64,000 nucleotides of DNA from Firmicutes bacterium HGW-Firmicutes-11 (GTDB taxonomy: Bacteria > Bacillota > Clostridia > Peptostreptococcales > Anaerovoracaceae). A program made the translations under genes and the position numbers. Where the stretch lies: positions 60,734 through 124,733 of the forward strand of contig PHAE01000001.1 in assembly GCA_002840285.1 (NCBI GenBank), read 5' to 3'. Shown here one piece after another: positions 59,287 through 64,000 of the stretch (positions within the stretch are counted from its first letter, which is position 1; each line of letters starts with the position of its first letter). The notes under the pieces were generated by a model. The model did not search any database, was not told the origin of the DNA, and saw only the letters and a program-made list of their open reading frames with translations.

Positions 59287-62193
59287 ATGAGTCACGCAAC
59301 TACCGTTACTCGCAAGCGTCGAGTGGTCAGTTTACTTTTGGCCGCTTTTCTTATTGTGCCGATGCTGTCGCCGGTGAAAATCCATGCAGCGAGTTTTACT
59401 GATACCAAAGGGCACTGGGCAGAGGCCTATATCGAACGCGCCGTCGCGCAGGAACTGATCAAAGGGTATCCGGACGGTCGTTTCGAACCAGACAAACAGG
59501 TTTCGCGCGCCGAATTCGTCAGCATGCTGAACCGGGCTCTCGGAAACAACGGGGTCGTATCCATCGGCTTCACGGATGTTTCGCCCACTGCATGGTACTA
59601 CGCGGATGTCCGGCGAGCGGTCAGTGCCTCCTATGTGGCCGGATACAGCGACAGCACCTTTAAACCGAACAACAATATCTCCCGCCAGGAAGCAGCTGTC
59701 ATGATCGCCAGAGTCCTGCCGACGTATGGCGAAAGCGGTCGTCTTCAGAACTTCACAGATTATAGAAGTGTTGCTGATTGGGCTTATACTGCGCTTTCCA
59801 AAGTCAATGGAAAAGGTTACATCAGCGGCTACACCGATGGCAAGATCCATCCGCTGGATCCCTTGACACGGGCACAGGCCGCGAAGATCATCGGTGATAT
59901 CGTAGAAGAAGAAACCATCATCACCACCGACCCCTTGGTCAAGCGCGCCGACACCCGACTCAGTGGCAGAATCTATTCCAATAACGTCACGATCCATTCG
60001 GATCTGGCAAATGGATCTGCAACCCTGGACAACTGCGTTGTACTTGGGTCTTTGATCGTGCAAGGCGGGGGAACCGGAACTGTTACTGTCAACAACTCTC
60101 GTGTTGCAAACGCTCGGGTCGAGAAAGATGCTTCACCGGTGCGCTTACTTGCAAAGGGAGAAACATCGATCGTAAACACGACCGGCTCGGATGAAGGGAT
60201 CCTGCAGACAAGCACATTGTCCGGTGGCCCGTTTGGACCGGGATTTGAAAACATAAATCTTTCCGCCTCTTCCGATTATGTGCTTCGCGGGAGTTTTCCC
60301 AAAGTATCCATCGTCGGTAGCAGTGCAGACCTGACCCTGGAATCCGGATCGATCACCAGCCTCACTGTCGGATCTGGCGGACGCAGGTCGGACATCACGG
60401 TAGAAAGCGGTGCCTCGATCAATTCCGTTTCGGTATATGCGGAATCCTATTTCCATGGCACCGGCACGATTTCCACAATGAATGTGTATGCTGATAACGT
60501 CACCTATGAGACACGTCCTCGCGCCATCAATGTCGGCTCCGGCGGTTCAACTCCAGAAAAAGTGGATCCCCGCCTTGCCATTACCATTGATCCCCTCGAT
60601 GGCGAGACCGATGTCTACCTCGATACCAAGATCGTCATCACCTTCAACACAGCAATGGTAAAAGCAAACGGCAACACGATCGCCAACGCTGACTTGCCAA
60701 ATCTCATCAAACTCCGCAGAGGATCTTCAACCGGAACCTCCGTTGCATTCACTGGCACCATCAACTCCGCTAAGACAGTCATGACTCTGACTCCATCCGC
60801 CAATCTGGACACTAACACCAGGTACTATGTGGTGATCGACGACGAAGTCATGAAAAACAGCAACGGGACCTACAACGAAGCCGTCAACAGCGACTTCACC
60901 ACAGGGACAAAGACAGAAAAGCTGACTGTTACGTATAGTCCGGCGAATAACACCACCGGTGTTGCGCTGAATGTGAGCGCTTTGACGATTACGTTCTCTG
61001 ATGCGCTGACCCGTTACGACGGCACAGCGATCACGGAAACATACTTAAAAAATAGCGTGCTTGTGTTCAGACGTGGCACGACGGATGTTGGCTACACAGT
61101 ATCCTTCAACAGCAACAAAACCGTCCTGACGATTCGACCAACCAGCAATTTGCTGGTCAACACAGCCTATTATTTCGGCGTCAAGTCGAATACGCTGAAG
61201 ACTGCTTTTGGAACAGCCGTCCCCACATCCGGATCCAACTTCACGACTACGACCACCGCCGAGGCCGCACCGGTAGCATCCAATGTGACGATATCTGGGG
61301 ATGCTGTCGTAGGCAGAACTCTGACGGGCAGCTACACCTACTCAGATGTTAATGGAGATCAGGAAGGAACATCAACCTTCCGTTGGCTGGTAAGCGATAC
61401 CGCAGGCGGCACTTACTCTCCCATTGCGCTTGCGACAGGAAAAACGTATACAGTTCAAAGTGGATATGAAGACAAATATCTAAAATTTGAAGTGACCCCT
61501 GTCGCCAAGACTGGTACTTTGACAGGAACCTCTGTTTTGAGTGCCGCCACATCCCAGATCATAGTGATACCAGAAGCCGCACCTGTTGCCACGAATGTTA
61601 CTATTTCTGGCACTGCAAAAGTGGGTGAAACACTTACTGGTTCCTATACTTACAGCGATGTCAACGAAGATCCTCAGGGAACATCAACCTACCGATGGCT
61701 TGCGAACACCGGCGCCGGGGGGGCTTTTGAGGAAATTTCGGGAGCAACCGGCACTACTTTTTTGATCACCTCGGGACTTTTAGGTTATCGAATCAAATTT
61801 GAAGTCACGCCGGTAGCGGTAAGAGGCACGAGCACGGGTACTCCAGTGGAAAGCAATCAAACCGCAATCGTCACCGAGGCGGAAGCGGCTCCCACAGCAA
61901 CCAATCTCTCAATAACAGGAAACCCCCAGGTCGGACAAACCTTGACCGCTAAATTCACTTATTTTGATGTAAACGGTGATCTTGAAGGGATTCACGAATA
62001 CAAGTGGTTCCTGAATGGTACACAAATTGTTGGCGCAAATTCTGATCAGCTAGCAGTAATATCCACATACGAAGGTGGCTCGATTATGTTCGAGGTAACC
62101 CCTAAAGCAATGACTGGAATTCAAACCGGAGCATCAGCTTTCAGTCCAGCTGTCGGTCCAGTTGCTGCCGCGCCAGCCTTACCTCCTATTTAA
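59287..62193 (+). CDS. large S-layer-homology (SLH) surface protein with Ig-like repeats
   Basis: A 968-residue exported protein. A signal peptide (VVSLLLAAFLIVPMLSPVKIHA) leads into three SLH repeats (about 35-210, with FTDTKGHWAEAYIERAVAQELIKGYPDG first and RQEAAVMIARVL in the second), which anchor proteins to cell-wall pyruvylated polymers. Residues 220-420 form a beta-rich region of short repeated strands (right-handed helix type). Two Big_5-type domains follow (about 430-540 and 545-650, IDPLDGETDVYLDTKIVITFN and YSPANNTTGVALNVS). Three tandem repeats of about 100 residues end it. AAGGGGGT precedes the ATG. It is probably a surface adhesin or S-layer-associated structural protein. Confidence 0.88.
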   Translation: MSHATTVTRKRRVVSLLLAAFLIVPMLSPVKIHAASFTDTKGHWAEAYIERAVAQELIKGYPDGRFEPDKQVSRAEFVSMLNRALGNNGVVSIGFTDVSPTAWYYADVRRAVSASYVAGYSDSTFKPNNNISRQEAAVMIARVLPTYGESGRLQNFTDYRSVADWAYTALSKVNGKGYISGYTDGKIHPLDPLTRAQAAKIIGDIVEEETIITTDPLVKRADTRLSGRIYSNNVTIHSDLANGSATLDNCVVLGSLIVQGGGTGTVTVNNSRVANARVEKDASPVRLLAKGETSIVNTTGSDEGILQTSTLSGGPFGPGFENINLSASSDYVLRGSFPKVSIVGSSADLTLESGSITSLTVGSGGRRSDITVESGASINSVSVYAESYFHGTGTISTMNVYADNVTYETRPRAINVGSGGSTPEKVDPRLAITIDPLDGETDVYLDTKIVITFNTAMVKANGNTIANADLPNLIKLRRGSSTGTSVAFTGTINSAKTVMTLTPSANLDTNTRYYVVIDDEVMKNSNGTYNEAVNSDFTTGTKTEKLTVTYSPANNTTGVALNVSALTITFSDALTRYDGTAITETYLKNSVLVFRRGTTDVGYTVSFNSNKTVLTIRPTSNLLVNTAYYFGVKSNTLKTAFGTAVPTSGSNFTTTTTAEAAPVASNVTISGDAVVGRTLTGSYTYSDVNGDQEGTSTFRWLVSDTAGGTYSPIALATGKTYTVQSGYEDKYLKFEVTPVAKTGTLTGTSVLSAATSQIIVIPEAAPVATNVTISGTAKVGETLTGSYTYSDVNEDPQGTSTYRWLANTGAGGAFEEISGATGTTFLITSGLLGYRIKFEVTPVAVRGTSTGTPVESNQTAIVTEAEAAPTATNLSITGNPQVGQTLTAKFTYFDVNGDLEGIHEYKWFLNGTQIVGANSDQLAVISTYEGGSIMFEVTPKAMTGIQTGASAFSPAVGPVAAAPALPPI
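61277..62165 (+). repeat. three tandem copies of a ~100-residue Ig-like repeat in the SLH protein
   Basis: Copies begin near 61277, 61588 and 61896, a period of about 310 bp. Each opens NVTISG-x-VG-x-TLTGSYTYSDVNGD-like, has a central WL/WF strand and closes with KFEVTPVA. Copies 1 and 2 are closest; copy 3 has drifted (LSITGNPQVGQTLTAKFTYFD). Confidence 0.9.
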
Positions 62194-62227
62194 GAATCTA
62201 TTCTAAACGAAAAACACACTCTCTATA

Positions 62228-62263
62228 CCAACGCGACAGGCACATGCCTGTCGCGTTGGTTTT
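62228..62263 (+). terminator. terminator after the SLH-protein gene
   Basis: Perfect 15-bp inverted repeat CCAACGCGACAGGCA / TGCCTGTCGCGTTGG with a 2-nt loop (4 nt in practice), followed by TTTT on the plus strand. The stem could also stop convergent transcription from the gene ending at 62270. Confidence 0.85.
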
Positions 62264-62269
62264 GGTGTT

Positions 62270-62821
62270 CTATTTATAGTCAAAGGTGATAGGAGCATTA
62301 ATAAATCGCTTTATCTCCTTCCGCCGTACCACGTGTTCATGGCGTTGAAAGACGATGACGTGAAGCGCCTCCCACATAAAGACCCAGCCGCCGATCATCA
62401 ATCCTTCGAGAAACACATCCGTCAGAATTCCTTCTAAAACGATCCGGGATAGCAAATCGTAGGATACAAGAAAGCTGACGGAGATTACGGCGAGCACCAA
62501 GGCTTTTATCAGATGGCTTTTGATTTTTTTCTGCGCCACCCTAAAAAAGAGCGCGTAGTAATTTTTGTAGCTCTCGATCAGGGTTTTTTCCTTTTTCGTG
62601 TCCTGGCTCTCCCCTTCGATTGCTAGACTGATTTCAAACTGTTCCTTTATAGGAATATCCGCTGAACAAAGATCAAGGAATTCCGCCAATTCCGGGTGCA
62701 TGTCTCTCTTTTTAAATACAGCATTATCCCATTCGTGAAAAAAATCCAAATAATCATCCAGAGCGATATCGATGATGTAGTTTCCGGTTTCCGGGTTCAC
62801 GCGGTACTGCTGATCCAACAT
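62270..62821 (-). CDS. hypothetical membrane protein
   Basis: A 183-residue protein I cannot assign to a family. The N-terminal ~100 residues are soluble and acidic with basic patches (YLDFFHEWDNAVFKKRDMHPELAEFLDLC). Two membrane segments follow (about 104-125, LIKALVLAVISVSFLVSYDLL, and about 133-158, FLEGLMIGGWVFMWEALHVIVF), and the C terminus is basic (RHEHVVRRKEIKRFI). GAGAGGAG precedes the ATG, and the codon use looks normal, so it is a real gene. It stands alone between two convergent or divergent genes. Confidence 0.8.
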   Translation of the reverse strand: MLDQQYRVNPETGNYIIDIALDDYLDFFHEWDNAVFKKRDMHPELAEFLDLCSADIPIKEQFEISLAIEGESQDTKKEKTLIESYKNYYALFFRVAQKKIKSHLIKALVLAVISVSFLVSYDLLSRIVLEGILTDVFLEGLMIGGWVFMWEALHVIVFQRHEHVVRRKEIKRFINAPITFDYK

Positions 62822-62912
62822 GAGTTCTCTCCTCTCGCAAGTTTATTTCTGCCATTAGTGTACTCTATTTTGAAGTGTGTTGCAGTATCTTTCTCAATCC
62901 TGCATCCTGTGG

Positions 62913-62945
62913 TATAATACGAAAGCGCGCTCTTCGACTGCGCGC
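62913..62945 (+). promoter_or_regulatory. extended -10 promoter and leader hairpin of the YczE-like gene
   Basis: Extended -10 TGGTATAAT (hexamer 62913-62918) without a clear -35. Right at the predicted transcript start, GCGCGC (62925-62930) pairs with GCGCGC (62940-62945) around a 9-nt loop. This ends 2 nt before the GGAGG ribosome site, so the message would start with a stable 5' hairpin. Confidence 0.6.
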
Positions 62946-62956
62946 ACGGAGGAAGT

Positions 62957-63577
62957 ATGAACAAAGCAAGACGAATCTCTTTTGTGATATTAGGCGGCGT
63001 CATCAGTGGCATCGCAATCAGTCTTTACTTGTTGTCCGGCTTTGGACCGGATCCTTTTACAGTTTTGGCAGATGGATCGTCCCAGGCGATAGGCGTGTCC
63101 GTGGGTACGGCAAATCTCGCCTTGTCTTTTTTGGTCGTGGTTGTAGGTTTTTTTCTTGGGCGCAAATTTCTTGGAATAGCGACGGTGATCAACTTCATCA
63201 TCATCAGCCCCTCCATCGACATATTTATGAGGGTTTTTGATTCAATGGTCAATCCCGATTCCAGTCTGTTGATCCGTATCGTTTTTTTTGTTCTTGCATA
63301 TTTCATGCTTTCCTTGGGAACTGCCTTGTATTTGTCCACGGATCTTGGCATTTCCGTTGTGGATCTCACGCCAGTCATGGTTTCAAAAAAAACTCACATA
63401 CAATACCGTTGGTGCAAGATTGCCTTTGACGTGGTCGTTGTTATTTCAGGGTTCCTTCTAGGAGGCGCATTTGGGGTCGGGACAGTCTTTGCCGCATTGG
63501 CCACCGGACCTTTGATTCACTGGCTTAGAAAACGCTTGAAACCTCCATTGGAACGATTCTTTAATAAAGAAACATAA
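62957..63577 (+). CDS. YczE/YyaS/YitT-family membrane protein
   Basis: A 206-residue integral membrane protein with about five membrane segments. ISFVILGGVISGIAISLYLLSGFGPDPFTVL at the start, spread over one helix and a conserved GxGPDP loop, and STDLGISVVDLTP are typical of the YczE/YitT family. In Bacillus, YczE affects surfactin production, but the biochemical role is unknown. GGAGG precedes the ATG at 4-5 nt. No partner gene is adjacent. Confidence 0.85.
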   Translation: MNKARRISFVILGGVISGIAISLYLLSGFGPDPFTVLADGSSQAIGVSVGTANLALSFLVVVVGFFLGRKFLGIATVINFIIISPSIDIFMRVFDSMVNPDSSLLIRIVFFVLAYFMLSLGTALYLSTDLGISVVDLTPVMVSKKTHIQYRWCKIAFDVVVVISGFLLGGAFGVGTVFAALATGPLIHWLRKRLKPPLERFFNKET

Positions 63578-63738
63578 GGAAAGCTGTCCTTAAATATACC
63601 CTCCACTCCACTAGTATGCATGGCACTTGCTCAGGAAATACCCTTGGTTGTCTTATTAAAAGCAGAATTTATGAAAAAGACAGCAATTTGTTAATAATTG
63701 CTATAACGAGCAGGAATAATATGGTATTTTGTTAATAA

Positions 63739-63776
63739 ATGGATATTTATTAACCCTTTCTCAAATAAATATCCAT
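63739..63776. repeat. AT-rich perfect inverted repeat
   Basis: ATGGATATTTATT and AATAAATATCCAT, 13-bp perfect arms separated by 12 nt. The repeated TTGTTAATAA motif just upstream (near 63689 and 63729) adds to the unusual structure. It lacks GC pairs and a T-run, so it is not a normal terminator. A protein-binding site is possible. Confidence 0.75.
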
Positions 63777-63846
63777 AGATTCCTCATTATCGCACAAACT
63801 GTTGTCGCTTAGGCCAAAATCCATCTCGAAAAGACAACTAAGCTTG

Positions 63847-63923
63847 TGAAGGCCGGGCGAGGTCTTATGAAGGCCGGGCGAGGTCTTATGAAGGCCTGCG
63901 AGTTCCTGTGAAGGCTTGAAAAG
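63847..63923. repeat. 21-bp tandem repeat, 3.7 copies
   Basis: Two identical 21-bp copies (63847-63867 and 63868-63888, TGAAGGCCGGGCGAGGTCTTA) are followed by a diverged 20-bp copy and a partial fourth. The GC-rich units contrast with the AT-rich DNA before them. No start codon with a ribosome site leads into them. Confidence 0.85.
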
Positions 63924-63941
63924 TCAAAGTCAATAAGGAAA

Positions 63942-63985
63942 CGAAAGGGCTGACACCATGAGGTGCCGGCCCTTTCGCTCATTTT
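63942..63985 (+). terminator. terminator hairpin near window end
   Basis: Outer stem CGAAAGGGC / GCCCTTTCG (63942-63950 and 63969-63977) and inner stem CACC / GGTG enclose a 4-nt loop. TTTT follows at 63982-63985. It is 365 bp after the last gene, so it probably ends a separate short transcript. On the minus strand the hairpin is followed by TTTCCTT and could act that way too. Confidence 0.65.
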
Positions 63986-64000
63986 ATAGAATGAGGTTCT

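Larger units (their letters stand above)
63578..64000. other. repeat-rich non-coding region at window end
   Basis: 423 bp with no convincing gene. It holds an AT-rich inverted repeat (63739-63776), a smaller one (GCAATT/AATTGC near 63684-63702), tandem 21-bp repeats (63847-63923) and a terminator hairpin (63942-63985). GTTGTC near 63801 also pairs in principle with GACAAC near 63831. The pattern suggests a non-coding transcript or the edge of a degraded mobile element continuing outside the window. Confidence 0.5.

Noticed and set aside
63847..63923. Tandem repeats at the window end as a CRISPR array
   Set aside because: Units of 21 bp abut each other, no spacers separate them, and no cas genes are present.

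Overview
The window reads as chromosomal DNA of a Gram-positive, anaerobic, amino-acid-fermenting Clostridia-type bacterium. Support for this comes from the FabT-type fatty acid cluster with FabK in place of FabI, the rpoD-dnaG and rimP-nusA-rnpM-ylxQ-infB-rbfA clusters in Firmicutes order, strong GGAGG ribosome sites, a ferredoxin-dependent 2-oxoacid oxidoreductase, a giant 2-hydroxyacyl-CoA dehydratase-activase protein, an S-layer protein and a UGA-interrupted glutaredoxin that looks like a selenoprotein. I see no prophage, insertion sequence or CRISPR array.

Layout. 1-6379 (minus): fabT-fabH-acpP-fabK-fabD-fabG-fabF-fabZ plus the start of an E2-type acyltransferase, behind one consensus promoter with a palindromic operator. 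6390-6571: tRNA-Leu(GAG). 6552-12818 (minus): ECF sigma, its probable anti-sigma, polA, coaE and an orphan peptide-binding lipoprotein, divergent from a PHP phosphatase (plus). 13608-19739 (minus): a regulated catabolic unit of P-loop ATPase, ferredoxin, VorB, beta and gamma oxidoreductase subunits, OPT peptide transporter and P1 peptidase, with two tandem operator-like palindromes after the promoter. 19741-20029: a structured RNA, probably 6S RNA. 20044-25055: yebC and the 1410-residue activase. 25140-29767: xth, a DUF1847-type protein, RNase P RNA, a Nif3-like protein, trmK and rpoD.

29784-45604 (minus) is the core information-processing block: dnaG, dgt, dut, an M16 peptidase, pnp, rpsO, ribF, truB, nrnA, rbfA, infB, ylxQ, rnpM, nusA and rimP, the last with an attenuator-like leader. 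Five tRNAs (Met, Asp, His, Gln, Cys; plus strand) follow behind a consensus promoter. 46172-51857 (plus) holds an EamA transporter, a PAS-GGDEF-HD-GYP protein, a universal stress protein and a secreted beta-propeller protein. 51854-55393 (minus) is an operon of UGA-containing glutaredoxin, XRE/cupin regulator, acyl-CoA synthetase and pirin. 55486-64000 holds a membrane GGDEF-HD-GYP protein, a nitronate-monooxygenase-type flavoprotein, a DEAD-box helicase, a large SLH-domain protein, two membrane proteins and a repeat-rich non-coding end.

The observations most worth following are the selenocysteine glutaredoxin with its own SECIS-like hairpin and zinc-ribbon tail, the doubly operated peptide/2-oxoacid unit, the attenuator before rimP-nusA-infB, and the unexplained tandem and inverted repeats at 63578-64000. 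All family assignments come from reading motifs by eye; no database search was run.
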